Part shown: positions 36,755 through 50,722 of the stretch, in pieces
How positions within the stretch are numbered: position 1 is the first letter of the stretch
Layout of the letters: every line of letters starts with the position of its first letter
Origin: Acanthococcus lagerstroemiae
Lineage: Eukaryota > Arthropoda > Insecta > Hemiptera > Eriococcidae
Length of the DNA: 64,000 bases
Assembly (NCBI GenBank): GCA_031841125.1
Contig: CM063114.1
Location: 59,356,955-59,420,954 of the forward strand
Reading direction: 5' to 3'
Program-made: the position numbers and the translations under genes
The notes under the pieces: model-generated
What the model saw: only the letters and a program-made list of their open reading frames with translations
What the model was told of the DNA's origin: nothing
The model's database searches: none

Positions 36755-39700
36755 CGAAATGTCTGGAGAAGTTGTACTTTTTTTCACTACTGTGCAAATT
36801 TTTGAAAAAATTTTTCTGTGGAAAAACGGGTGTAACTTTGGACTGGAGACAGCTAGAGCGAAGCGGATTGAAATTTGGGTGAGAGGAGATCATTTCTGAC
36901 AACTTTGCGTTTTCATTGCGCTTTCACCTAAAAAAGCTCATTTTTCTCGAGAACTATGGGAGATGGAGGAAAACTGAGCGATTTTTTGCTTCCAAAGAAG
37001 TTCTAACTTTTCATTACCTTCAATTTGATAGTAAATATGCCGGGGTTCTGACAAATTTAACTTTTTTTCACTTTGGTGAAAATTTTTGAAAAAAAATTTT
37101 CTGTAGAAAAACGCGTGTAACTTTGGACTGGAGACGGCTAGAGCGGTGCGGATTGAAATTTTGGTGAGAGGAGATCATTTCTGACAACTTTGCGTTTTCA
37201 TTGCGCTTTCACCTAAAAAAGCTCATTTTTCTCGAGAACTATGGGAGATGGAGGAAAACTGAGCGATTTTTTGCTTCTAGAGAAGTTCTAACTTTTCATT
37301 ACCTTCAATTTGATAGTAAATATGCCGGGGTTCTGACAAATTTAACTTTTTTTCACTTTGGTGAAAATTTTTGAAAAAAAATTTTCTGTAGAAAAACGCG
37401 TGTAACTTTGGACTGGAGACGGCTAGAGCGATGCGGATTGAAATTTTGGTGAGAGGAGATCATTTCTGACAACTTTGCGTTTTCATTGCGCTTTCACCTA
37501 AAAAAGCTCATTTTTCTCGAGAACTATGGGAGATGGAGGAAAACTGAGCGATTTTTTGCTTCTAGAGAAGTTCTAACTTTTCATTACCTTCAATTTGATA
37601 GTAAATATTCCGGGGTTCTGACAAATTTAACTTTTTTTCACTTTGGGGAAAATTTTTGAAAAAAAATTTTCTGTAGAAAAACGCGTGTAACTTTGGACTG
37701 GAGACGGCTAGAGCGATGCGGATTGAAATTTTGGTGAGAGGAGATCATTTCTGACAACTTTGCGTTTTCATTGCGCTTTCACCTAAAAAAGCTCATTTTT
37801 CTCGAGAACTATGGGAGATGGAGGAAAACTGAGCGATTTTTTGCTTCTAGAGAAGTTCTAACTTTTCATTACCTTCAATTTGATAGTAAATATGCCGGGG
37901 TTCTGACAAATTTAACTTTTTTTCACTTTGGTGAAAATTTTTGAAAAAAAATTTTCTGTAGAAAAACGCGTGTAACTTTGGACTGGAGACGGCTAGAGCG
38001 GTGCGGATTGAAATTTTGGTGAGAGGAGATCATTTCTGACAACTTTGCGTTTTCATTGCGCTTTCACCTAAAAAAGCTCATTTTTCTCGAGAACTATGGG
38101 AGATGGAGGAAAACTGAGCGATTTTTTGCTTCTAGAGAAGTTCTAACTTTTCATTACCTTCAATTTGATAGTAAATATGCCGGGGTTCTGACAAATTTAA
38201 CTTTTTTTCACTTTGGTGAAAATTTTTGAAAAAAAATTTTCTGTAGAAAAACGCGTGTAACTTTGGACTGGAGACGGCTAGAGCGGTGCGGATTGAAATT
38301 TTGGTGAGAGGAGATCATTTCTGACAACTTTGCGTTTTCATTGCGCTTTCACCTAAAAAAGCTCATTTTTCTCGAGAACTATGGGAGATGGAGGAAAACT
38401 GAGCGATTTTTTGCTTCTAGAGAAGTTCTAACTTTTCATTACCTTCAATTTGATAGTAAATATGCCGGGGTTCTGACAAATTTAACTTTTTTTCACTTTG
38501 GTGAAAATTTTTGAAAAAAAATTTTCTGTAGAAAAACGCGTGTAACTTTGGACTGGAGACGGCTAGAGCGATGCGGATTGAAATTTTGGTGAGAGGAGAT
38601 CATTTCTGACAACTTTGCGTTTTCATTGCGCTTTCACCTAAAAAAGCTCATTTTTCTCGAGAACTATGGGAGATGGAGGAAAACTGAGCGATTTTTTGCT
38701 TCTAGAGAAGTTCTAACTTTTCATTACCTTCAATTTGATAGTAAATATTCCGGGGTTCTGACAAATTTAACTTTTTTTCACTTTGGGGAAAATTTTTGAA
38801 AAAAAATTTTCTGTAGAAAAACGCGTGTAACTTTGGACTGGAGACGGCTAGAGCGATGCGGATTGAAATTTTGGTGAGAGGAGATCATTTCTGACAACTT
38901 TGCGTTTTCATTGCGCTTTCACCTAAAAAAGCTCATTTTTCTCGAGAACTATGGGAGATGGAGGAAAACTGAGCGATTTTTTGCTTCTAGAGAAGTTCTA
39001 ACTTTTCATTACCTTCAATTTGATAGTAAATATGCCGGGGTTCTGACAAATTTAACTTTTTTTCACTTTGGTGAAAATTTTTGAAAAAAAATTTTCTGTA
39101 GAAAAACGCGTGTAACTTTGGACTGGAGACGGCTAGAGCGGTGCGGATTGAAATTTTGGTGAGAGGAGATCATTTCTGACAACTTTGCGTTTTCATTGCG
39201 CTTTCACCTAAAAAAGCTCATTTTTCTCGAGAACTATGGGAGATGGAGGAAAACTGAGCGATTTTTTGCTTCTACAGAAGTTCTAACTTTTCATTACCTT
39301 CAATTTGATAGTAAATATGCCGGGGTTCTGACAAATTTAACTTTTTTTCACTTTGGTGAAAATTTTTGAAAAAAAATTTTCTGTAGAAAAACGCGTGTAA
39401 CTTTGGACTGGAGACGGCTAGAGCGATGCGGATTGAAATTTTGGTGAGAGGAGATCATTTCTTACAACTTTGCGTTTTCATTGCGCTTTCACCTAAAAAA
39501 GCTCATTTTTCTCGAGAACTATGGGAGATGGAGGAAAACTGAGCGATTTTTTGCTTCTAGAGAAGTTCTAACTTTTCATTACCTTCAATTTGATAGTAAA
39601 TATGCCGGGGTTCTGACAAATTTAACTTTTTTTCACTTTGGTGAAAATTTTTGAAAAAAAATTTTCTGTAGAAAAACGCGTGTAACTTTGGACTGGAGAC

Positions 39701-42700
39701 GGCTAGAGCGGTGCGGATTGAAATTTTGGTGAGAGGAGATCATTTCTGACAACTTTGCGTTTTCATTGCGCTTTCACCTAAAAAAGCTCATTTTTCTCGA
39801 GAACTATGGGAGATGGAGGAAAACTGAGCGATTTTTTGCTTCTAAAGAAGTTCTAACTTTTCATTACCTTCAATTTGATAGTAAATATGCCGGGGTTCTG
39901 ACAAATTTAACTTTTTTTCACTTTGGTGAAAATTTTTGAAAAAAAATTTTCTGTAGAAAAACGCGTGTAACTTTGGACTGGAGACGGCTAGAGCGGTGCG
40001 GATTGAAATTTTGGTGAGAGGAGATCATTTCTGACAACTTTGCGTTTTCATTGCGCTTTCACCTAAAAAAGCTCATTTTTCTCGAGAACTATGGGAGATG
40101 GAGGAAAACTGAGCGATTTTTTGCTTCTAGAGAAGTTCTAACTTTTCATTACCTTCAATTTGATAGTAAATATGCCGGGGTTCTGACAAATTTAACTTTT
40201 TTTCACTTTGGTGAAAATTTTTGAAAAAAAATTTTCTGTAGAAAAACGCGTGTAACTTTGGACTGGAGACGGCTAGAGCGATGCGGATTGAAATTTTGGT
40301 GAGAGGAGATCATTTCTGACAACTTTGCGTTTTCATTGCGCTTTCACCTAAAAAAGCTCATTTTTCTCGAGAACTATGGGAGATGGAGGAAAACTGAGCG
40401 ATTTTTTGCGTCCAGAGAAGTTCTAACTTTTCATTACCTTCAATTTGATAGTAAATATGCCGGGGTTCTGACAAATTTAACTTTTTTTCACTTTGGTGAA
40501 ATTTTTGAAAAAAAATTTTCTGTAGAAAAACGCGTGTAACTTTGGACTGGAGACGGCTAGAGCGATGCGGATTGAAATTTTGGTGAGAGGAGATCATTTC
40601 TGACAACTTTGCGTTTTCATTGCGCTTTCACCTAAAAAAGCTCATTTTTCTCGAGAACTATGGGAGATGGAGGAAAACTGAGCGATTTTTTGCTTCTAAA
40701 GAAGTTCTAACTTTTCATTACCTTCAATTTGATAGTAAATATGCCGGGGTTCTGACAAATTTAACTTTTTTTCACTTTGGTGAAAATTTTTGAAAAAAAA
40801 TTTTCTGTAGAAAAACGCGTGTAACTTTGGACTGGAGACGGCTAGAGCGATGCGGATTGAAATTTTGGTGAGAGGAGATCATTTCTTACAACTTTGCGTT
40901 TTCATTGCGCTTTCACCTAAAAAAGCTCATTTTTCTCGAGAACTATGGGAGATGGAGGAAAACTGAGCGATTTTTTGCTTCTAGAGAAGTTCTAACTTTT
41001 CATTACCTTCAATTTGATAGTAAATATGCCGGGGTTCTGACAAATTTAACTTTTTTTCACTTTGGTGAAAATTTTTGAAAAAAAATTTTCTGTAGAAAAA
41101 CGCGTGTAACTTTGGACTGGAGACGGCTAGAGCGATGCGGATTGAAATTTTGGTGAGAGGAGATCATTTCTGACAACTTTGCGTTTTCATTGCGCTTTCA
41201 CCTAAAAAAGCTCATTTTTCTCGAGAACTATGGGAGATGGAGGAAAACTGAGCGATTTTTTGCGTCCAGAGAAGTTCTAACTTTTCATTACCTTCAATTT
41301 GATAGTAAATATGCCGGGGTTCTGACAAATTTAACTTTTTTTCACTTTGGTGAAAATTTTTGAAAAAAAATTTTCTGTAGAAAAACGCGTGTAACTTTGG
41401 ACTGGAGACGGCTAGAGCGATGCGGATTGAAATTTTGGTGAGAGGAGATCATTTCTGACAACTTTGCGTTTTCATTGCGCTTTCACCTAAAAAAGCTCAT
41501 TTTTCTCGAGAACTATGGGAGATGGAGGAAAACTGAGCGATTTTTTGCTTCTAAAGAAGTTCTAACTTTTCATTACCTTCAATTTGATAGTAAATATGCC
41601 GGGGTTCTGACAAATTTAACTTTTTTTCACTTTGGTGAAAATTTTTGAAAAAAAATTTTCTGTAGAAAAACGCGTGTAACTTTGGACTGGAGACGGCTAG
41701 AGCGATGCGGATTGAAATTTTGGTGAGAGGAGATCATTTCTGACAACTTTGCGTTTTCATTGCGCTTTCACCTAAAAAAGCTCATTTTTCTCGAGAACTA
41801 TGGGAGATGGAGGAAAACTGAGCGATTTTTTGCTTCTAGAGAAGTTCTAACTTTTCATTACCTTCAATTTGATAGTAAATATGCCGGGGTTCTGACAAAT
41901 TTAACTTTTTTTCACTTTGGTGAAAATTTTTGAAAAAAAATTTTCTGTAGAAAAACGCGTGTAACTTTGGACTGGAGACGGCTAGAGCGGTGCGGATTGA
42001 AATTTTGGTGAGAGGAGATCATTTCTGACAACTTTGCGTTTTCATTGCGCTTTCACCTAAAAAAGCTCATTTTTCTCGAGAACTATGGGAGATGGAGGAA
42101 AACTGAGCGATTTTTTGCTTCTAAAGAAGTTCTAACTTTTCATTACCTTCAATTTGATAGTAAATATGCCGGGGTTCTGACAAATTTAACTTTTTTTCAC
42201 TTTGGTGAAAATTTTTGAAAAAAAATTTTCTGTAGAAAAACGCGTGTAACTTTGGACTGGAGACGGCTAGAGCGATGCGGATTGAAATTTTGGTGAGAGG
42301 AGATCATTTCTGACAACTTTGCGTTTTCATTGCGCTTTCACCTAAAAAAGCTCATTTTTCTCGAGAACTATGGGAGATGGAGGAAAACTGAGCGATTTTT
42401 TGCTTCTAGAGAAGTTCTAACTTTTCATTACCTTCAATTTGATAGTAAATATGCCGGGGTTCTGACAAATTTAACTTTTTTTCACTTTGGTGAAAATTTT
42501 TGAAAAAAAATTTTCTGTAGAAAAACGCGTGTAACTTTGGACTGGAGACGGCTAGAGCGGTGCGGATTGAAATTTTGGTGAGAGGAGATCATTTCTGACA
42601 ACTTTGCGTTTTCATTGCGCTTTCACCTAAAAAAGCTCATTTTTCTCGAGAACTATGGGAGATGGAGGAAAACTGAGCGATTTTTTGCTTCTAAAGAAGT

Positions 42701-45700
42701 TCTAACTTTTCATTACCTTCAATTTGATAGTAAATATGCCGGGGTTCTGACAAATTTAACTTTTTTTCACTTTGGTGAAAATTTTTGAAAAAAAATTTTC
42801 TGTAGAAAAACGCGTGTAACTTTGGACTGGAGACGGCTAGAGCGGTGCGGATTGAAATTTTGGTGAGAGGAGATCATTTCTGACAACTTTGCGTTTTCAT
42901 TGCGCTTTCACCTAAAAAAGCTCATTTTTCTCGAGAACTATGGGAGATGGAGGAAAACTGAGCGATTTTTTGCTTCTAAAGAAGTTCTAACTTTTCATTA
43001 CCTTCAATTTGATAGTAAATATGCCGGGGTTCTGACAAATTTAACTTTCTTTCACTTTGGTGAAAATTTTTGAAAAAAAATTTTCTGTAGAAAAACGCGT
43101 GTAACTTTGGACTGGAGACGGCTAGAGCGGTGCGGATTGAAATTTTGGTGAGAGGAGATCATTTCTGACAACTTTGCGTTTTCATTGCGCTTTCACCTAA
43201 AAAAGCTCATTTTTCTCGAGAACTATGGGAGATGGAGGAAAACTGAGCGATTTTTTGCTTCTAGAGAAGTTCTAACTTTTCATTACCTTCAATTTGATAG
43301 TAAATATGCCGGGGTTCTGACAAATTTAACTTTCTTTCACTTTGGTGAAAATTTTTGAAAAAAAATTTTCTGTAGAAAAACGCGTGTAACTTTGGACTGG
43401 AGACGGCTAGAGCGGTGCGGATTGAAATTTTGGTGAGAGGAGATCATTTCTGACAACTTTGCGTTTTCATTGCGCTTTCACCTAAAAAAGCTCATTTTTC
43501 TCGAGAACTATGGGAGATGGAGGAAAACTGAGCGATTTTTTGCTTCTAGAGAAGTTCTAACTTTTCATTACCTTCAATTTGATAGTAAATATGCCGGGGT
43601 TCTGACAAATTTAACTTTTTTTCACTTTGGTGAAAATTTTTGAAAAAAAATTTTCTGTAGAAAAACGCGTGTAACTTTGGACTGGAGACGGCTAGAGCGA
43701 TGCGGATTGAAATTTTGGTGAGAGGAGATCATTTCTGACAACTTTGCGTTTTCATTGCGCTTTCACCTAAAAAAGCTCATTTTTCTCGAGAACTATGGGA
43801 GATGGAGGAAAACTGAGCGATTTTTTGCTTCTAGAGAAGTTCTAACTTTTCATTACCTTCAATTTGATAGTAAATATGCCGGGGTTCTGACAAATTTAAC
43901 TTTTTTTCACTTTGGTGAAAATTTTTGAAAAAAAATTTTCTGTAGAAAAACGCGTGTAACTTTGGACTGGAGACGGCTAGAGCGATGCGGATTGAAATTT
44001 TGGTGAGAGGAGATCATTTCTGACAACTTTGCGTTTTCATTGCGCTTTCACCTAAAAAAGCTCATTTTTCTCGAGAACTATGGGAGATGGAGGAAAACTG
44101 AGCGATTTTTTGCTTCTAGAGAAGTTCTAACTTTTCATTACCTTCAATTTGATAGTAAATATGCCGGGGTTCTGACAAATTTAACTTTTTTTCACTTTGG
44201 TGAAAATTTTTGAAAAAAAATTTTCTGTAGAAAAACGCGTGTAACTTTGGACTGGAGACGGCTAGAGCGATGCGGATTGAAATTTTGGTGAGAGGAGATC
44301 ATTTCTGACAACTTTGCGTTTTCATTGCGCTTTCACCTAAAAAAGCTCATTTTTCTCGAGAACTATGGGAGATGGAGGAAAACTGAGCGATTTTTTGCTT
44401 CTAGAGAAGTTCTAACTTTTCATTACCTTCAATTTGATAGTAAATATGCCGGGGTTCTGACAAATTTAACTTTTTTTCACTTTGGTGAAAATTTTTGAAA
44501 AAAAATTTTCTGTAGAAAAACGCGTGTAACTTTGGACTGGAGACGGCTAGAGCGATGCGGATTGAAATTTTGGTGAGAGGAGATCATTTCTGACAACTTT
44601 GCGTTTTCATTGCGCTTTCACCTAAAAAAGCTCATTTTTCTCGAGAACTATGGGAGATGGAGGAAAACTGAGCGATTTTTTGCTTCTAGAGAAGTTCTAA
44701 CTTTTCATTACCTTCAATTTGATAGTAAATATGCCGGGGTTCTGACAAATTTAACTTTTTTTCACTTTGGTGAAAATTTTTGAAAAAAAATTTTCTGTAG
44801 AAAAACGCGTGTAACTTTGGACTGGAGACGGCTAGAGCGATGCGGATTGAAATTTTGGTGAGAGGAGATCATTTCTGACAACTTTGCGTTTTCATTGCGC
44901 TTTCACCTAAAAAAGCTCATTTTTCTCGAGAACTATGGGAGATGGAGGAAAACTGAGCGATTTTTTGCTTCTAAAGAAGTTCTAACTTTTCATTACCTTC
45001 AATTTGATAGTAAATATGCCGGGGTTCTGACAAATTTAACTTTTTTTCACTTTGGTGAAAATTTTTGAAAAAAAATTTTCTGTAGAAAAACGCGTGTAAC
45101 TTTGGACTGGAGACGGCTAGAGCGATGCGGATTGAAATTTTGGTGAGAGGAGATCATTTCTGACAACTTTGCGTTTTCATTGCGCTTTCACCTAAAAAAG
45201 CTCATTTTTCTCGAGAACTATGGGAGATGGAGGAAAACTGAGCGATTTTTTGCTTCTAAAGAAGTTCTAACTTTTCATTACCTTCAATTTGATAGTAAAT
45301 ATGCCGGGGTTCTGACAAATTTAACTTTTTTTCACTTTGGTGAAAATTTTGAAAAAAAATTTTCTGTAGAAAAACGCGTGTAACTTTGGACTGGAGACGG
45401 CTAGAGCGGTGCGGATTGAAATTTTGGTGAGAGGAGATCATTTCTGACAACTTTGCGTTTTCATTGCGCTTTCACCTAAAAAAGCTCATTTTTCTCGAGA
45501 ACTATGGGAGATGGAGGAAAACTGAGCGATTTTTTGCTTCTAAAGAAGTTCTAACTTTTCATTACCTTCAATTTGATAGTAAATATGCCGGGGTTCTGAC
45601 AAATTTAACTTTTTTTCACTTTGGTGAAAATTTTTGAAAAAAAATTTTCTGTAGAAAAACGCGTGTAACTTTGGACTGGAGACGGCTAGAGCGGTGCGGA

Positions 45701-48085
45701 TTGAAATTTTGGTGAGAGGAGATCATTTCTGACAACTTTGCGTTTTCATTGCGCTTTCACCTAAAAAAGCTCATTTTTCTCGAGAACTATGGGAGATGGA
45801 GGAAAACTGAGCGATTTTTTGCTTCTAAAGAAGTTCTAACTTTTCATTACCTTCAATTTGATAGTAAATATGCCGGGGTTCTGACAAATTTAACTTTCTT
45901 TCACTTTGGTGAAAATTTTTGAAAAAAAATTTTCTGTAGAAAAACGCGTGTAACTTTGGACTGGAGACGGCTAGAGCGGTGCGGATTGAAATTTTGGTGA
46001 GAGGAGATCATTTCTGACAACTTTGCGTTTTCATTGCGCTTTCACCGAAAAAAGCTCATTTTTCTCGAGAACTATGGGAGATTGAGGAAAACTGAGCGAT
46101 TTTTTGCTTCTAGAGAAGTTCTAACTTTTCATTACCTTCAGTTTGATAGTAAATATGCCGGGGTTCTGACAAATTTAACTTTTTTTCACTTTGGTGAAAA
46201 TTTTTGAAAAAAAATTTTCTGTAGAAAAACGCGTGTAACTTTGGACTGGAGACGGCTAGAGCGGTGCGGATTGAAATTTTGGTGAGAGGAGATCATTTCT
46301 GACAACTTTGCGTTTTCATTGCGCTTTCACCGAAAAAAGCTCATTTTTCTCGAGAACTATGGGAGATTGAGGAAAACTGAGCGATTTTTTGCTTCTAGAG
46401 AAGTTCTAACTTTTCATTACCTTCAATTTGATAGTAAATATGCCGGGGTTCTGACAAATTTAACTTTTTTTCACTTTGGTGAAAATTTTTGAAAAAAAAT
46501 TTTCTGTAGAAAAACGCGTGTAACTTTGGACTGGAGACGGCTAGAGCGGTGCGGATTGAAATTTTGGTGAGAGGAGATCATTTCTGACAACTTTGCGTTT
46601 TCATTGCGCTTTCACCTAAAAAAGCTCATTTTTCTCGAGAACTATGGGAGATGGAGGAAAACTGAGCGATTTTTTGCTTCTAGAGAAGTTCTAACTTTTC
46701 ATTACCTTCAATTTGATAGTAAATATGCCGGGGTTCTGACAAATTTAACTTTTTTTCACTTTGGTGAAAATTTTTGAAAAAAAATTTTCTGTAGAAAAAC
46801 GCGTGTAACTTTGGACTGGAGACGGCTAGAGCGGTGCGGATTGAAATTTTGGTGAGAGGAGATCATTTCTGACAACTTTGCGTTTTCATTGCGCTTTCAC
46901 CTAAAAAAGCTCATTTTTCTCGAGAACTATGGGAGATGGAGGAAAACTGAGCGATTTTTTGCTTCCAGAGAAGTTCTAACTTTTCATTACCTTCAATTTG
47001 ATAGTAAATATGCCGGGGTTCTGACAAATTTAACTTTTTTCACTTTGGTGAAAATTTTTGAAAAAAAATTTTCTGTAGAAAAACGCGTGTAACTTTGGAC
47101 TGGAGACGGCTAGAGCGGTGCGGATTGAAATTTTGGTGAGAGGAGATCATTTCTGACAACTTTGCGTTTTCATTGCGCTTTCACCTAAAAAAGCTCATTT
47201 TTCTCGAGAACTATGGGAGATGGAGGAAAACTGAGCGATTTTTTGCGTCCAGAGAAGTTCTAACTTTTCATTACCTTCAATTTGATAGTAAATATGCCGG
47301 GGTTCTGACAAATTTAACTTTTTTTCACTTTGGTGAAAATTTTTGAAAAAAAATTTTCTGTAGAAAAACGCGTGTAACTTTGGACTGGAGACGGCTAGAG
47401 CGATGCGGATTGAAATTTTGGTGAGAGGAGATCATTTCTGACAACTTTGCGTTTTCATTGCGCTTTCACCTAAAAAAGCTCATTTTTCTCGAGAACTATG
47501 GGAGATGGAGGAAAACTGAGCGATTTTTTGCTTCTAGAGAAGTTCTAACTTTTCATTACCTTCAATTTGATAGTAAATATGGCGGGGTTCTGACAAATTT
47601 AACTTTTTTTCACTTTTGTGAAAATTTTTTTTCTGTGGAGAAACGCGTGTAACTTTGGACTTGAGACAGCTAAAGCAAAACGGTTTGAAATTTTGGTGAG
47701 AGGAGATCATTTCTGACAACTTTGCGCTTTTACCTAAAAAAAGCTCATTTTTCTCAAGAACTATGGGAGATAGAGGAAAACTGAGAAAAATTTGTTAACT
47801 GAGAAGTTCTAACTTTTCATTACTTTCAATTTGATAGTAAATATGCCGGGGTTCTGACAAAGTTGTACTTTTTTCACTTTTGTGCAAATTTTTGAAATAT
47901 TTTTTTCTGTAGAAAAACGCGTGGAACTTTGGACTGGAGACAGCTAGAACAAAACGGTTTGAAATTTTGGTGAGAGGAGATCATTTCTGAAAACTTTGCG
48001 CTTTCACCTAAAAAAGCTCATTGTTCTCGAGAACTATCTCTGATAGAGGAAAACTGAGAAAAATTTTGCTTCAATAGATGTTATA
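36755..48085 (+). repeat. 285-bp satellite array, ~40 head-to-tail copies
   Basis: The landmark TTTTTCTCGAGAACTATGGG recurs every 285 bases from 36960 onward, with all copies in the same orientation. Other landmarks per unit are GAGCGATTTTTTGCTTC, AATTTGATAGTAAATATGCC, TGTAACTTTGGACTGGAGAC and TGGTGAGAGGAGATCATTTC. Inner units are nearly identical. The first unit and the last two (from about 47600) are strongly diverged, the usual sign of homogenisation in the middle and decay at the edges. One unit near 40500 and one near 45350 are 284 bases. The period is divisible by three, but every frame contains stops, so it encodes no repeat protein. Short open frames inside come from single-base deletions. 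Confidence 0.97.
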
Positions 48086-48446
48086 CGTATTACCTCGAGA
48101 TTCCTTTCTTGTGTTACAGTCCTAAACCATCAGATCGGCCGAGTAAGCTGTCTTACACTCCAAGCGCCCTACTGAAAGACCTACAGAGAAGTCTCCTACC
48201 TTCGATAAGCACAAACATGTATTGTAGCAAAAACGTTAACTACTTCCTGTTGAGTCTATGATCCGACAATAATCAAGACAGCTCAACCGCACACGTACCG
48301 TGACCGATTCACTGAAGAACCATAACAGCGCAACCGCACACAGTTCACTATTGGCCGAATCACTGAAGAGATTGTCTCGAACCAATGACAGCATAGATCT
48401 ATCAGGCAGTCTTATGGTCGATCGTTTCCTCATAGAGGATATATAG

Positions 48447-49519
48447 ATAGGGCAGGTGCGCCATTTGTGGCCACTCACCCATTTGTGGCCACTTTTACAC
48501 TTTAAATGTATTTTTAATCAGCAAAAAAGCATTTTCTGCATTTTTGGTATTTTCCAAAATGTTCTGGCACTCCTCAGCTATCGAATGAACCAATGAAAAT
48601 CCGTGTAGCACCATTTTACCGCTAATTCGAGGCATTAGAATATCGCAAAAGCAACAAAATTGATAATTCTTATCACTCACTGTTAACCTGCTGATTTTGG
48701 ATGGTTTTCCAAATTAAGGTTTAGAAGCTTCAAAAGACCGCGCATAGTTGCGGTAAGTATTTTATTTTATAAATTACACTTTTCTGAATCAATTTACGAT
48801 GAAATGTAGGCAATTTTATCTCATTTTCATTAATTAATAGTGATTTTAAAGAGTGGCCACTTTTGGAGGACGACAAAACATTGTTCTCCATATGTGGCCA
48901 CTTACATTCTTACATATTATTATGTTCATTTCTCGATCGTTTTAATCTATTTCTGAATATTATAAAGGTCTGAAATATAATTTTAAGAAGTGTAATCAAT
49001 TTTTAAATGTTTCAAAACCGTAGATAGCCAGTACCATCAATGGCTGAGAACAAAGTGAAAGCCAAATTACGATAAATTTCCTTGGTATTTCGCTATATGG
49101 CATTTCTAAATACATTTTTTTCTTTTGATTATGTATTAACTGCATTCGAAGAGCAAGAAAATTACTAAAATATAGTGAAGTAAAATAAATAGTCCGAAAA
49201 AGTGAAAAAATTCGACCCAGAAATGTCGAACGAGCATTCTTTTGTAATAAAAATAAAAGTGGCCACAAATGGTAAGATTAGATGGCCACATAAGGACGAA
49301 AGTGGCCACAAATGGGATTTTCGAACATTTTTCACATTTCCCTCAAAAGAAGAATTCGTGGTGTATATTTTCAGATTTAAAATATATTTCCTGGCAGAAG
49401 ATAGATGTGAGACCCTAATAAAGTGAAAATTAATTTCTGTTTGCCTCAATAATGATTTATAATGACTTCTCAAAGTTGAAAATTCCTTAAAGTGGCCACA
49501 AATGGCGCATCTACCCTAT
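48447..49519. mobile_element. non-autonomous DNA element with repeated GTGGCCAC sites
   Basis: Imperfect terminal inverted repeats ATAGGGCAGGTGCGCCATTT and the complement of ATAGGGTAGATGCGCCATTT. TA flanks a GGG...CCC core on each side, so a TA target duplication is possible. The element is absent at the matching place in the left arm, which directly shows insertion. Eight GTGGCCAC-type sites (seven perfect, one ATGGCCAC) lie at 48467, 48485, 48853, 48894, 49259, 49282, 49302 and 49492. The first four mostly read TTTGTGGCCACTT and the last four the inverse AAGTGGCCACAAATGG. No transposase ORF. Confidence 0.85.
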
Positions 49520-50392
49520 GAGTGTTAGATGTAAGACCATATTATAACCCTGAAAAGCCACGAAGCTGAGGGTTTTATAAGACTGTAACACTAGAAAAGA
49601 AAATCGGGTACCCTTAATATCTAATAACTGAATGTAGCAAGAACAGATTCATTTTCGTTTTCCTTTTTTGAGTACGTATAAGTAAGGGACTGAGAAGGAG
49701 GTTGATTATGGGTAAATCAGAGGTATCCTTATGCAACTTCCAACATTGACCTTTCGGGACTAAATAAGAATGAAATTAAACGAAGCTTCTTGATCCGCTC
49801 GATACTCATTTAACTCTTTAATGAGTACGCATCATACTGGGACCAGGGATGTCTAGAACCAGATCCGCTGATCGCTCCTGGGAACCTTGCCCCCGGGCAC
49901 GAGGACTCGCGAGAACAAGGTCTAGCCCAGAAGGTTTACATCGTGAGCCTCACTGACCCTGACTTTTCCAATGCGTTTCTTTAGAGAGTTAATTGGTTCA
50001 CAAGGAATCACGATACCAGACTGATGTGCCTATTGCTCGAGACTCTACCTACAGAATGAGACTCCTTGATCTGCTCCTATTGAAGTTGCAATTCAAGTCT
50101 GAGAGAACTAAGATACCTTTTCTACTCTAGACAGTACACCTATGGTAGACTAGACTGGGGAAATACGATGGCGGTTAGCATTAACAGTTCGCAGGATGTA
50201 ACAAGCTCAGCTGAAGCTAACTCTCCTTCTTAGAAACCTAGGGGGCTGCTGGCGAGTGTAAGGGGCACCTGCTTTGCCCCCGGATCTCGCCCGCAGCCGG
50301 TGTAGTATGATTTTAAGGAATTCACAGATTAAGGAGTAATGCTAAGGAAATAGGAATGTTAGGAGAACGAGTTTTCTTAACGAATTCAGAAA

Positions 50393-50722
50393 TTATTTTC
50401 CTGTTCTCCGAAGTGGTAAAATACGTGCCTGGCATTTATCACTTAGGAAACAGAAAAAAACCGCTGACTCGAGTCTTATCCTGTCAGTCTGGTTGTAGAG
50501 TTGTTGCGCCGACGACACATCAACAAAACAGGTCCAAACTACCAGAAAAGACCGGGGTGGATCACAAAAGGAACTGGGAAACTTTCGTACTTTTCTCCGA
50601 AAGGATAAGTCCAGGGAGACCGACCCATCCTTTAAGAAAAAAGGACAATAATTTCCAAAAGGTGCCTTTCCCATTGTCTTCCCTGATTTTACGTTAGTCG
50701 ATAGTAGGGCCCCAGACTCCAC
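50393..50722 (-). other. ORF shared by both arms (right copy, 109 codons)
   Basis: Counterpart of the left-arm frame at 32053-32388, same relative orientation (both read toward the satellite) and same stop. Unrecognised. See the left copy for shared motifs and the doubt about whether it is coding. Confidence 0.2.

Noticed and set aside
40336..47719. 61-82-codon open frames inside the satellite
   Set aside because: They appear only where single-base deletions or edge variants remove stops, and are not maintained across units.
36755..48085. CRISPR-like array
   Set aside because: The whole 285-base unit repeats without unique spacers, and the context is a eukaryotic genome.
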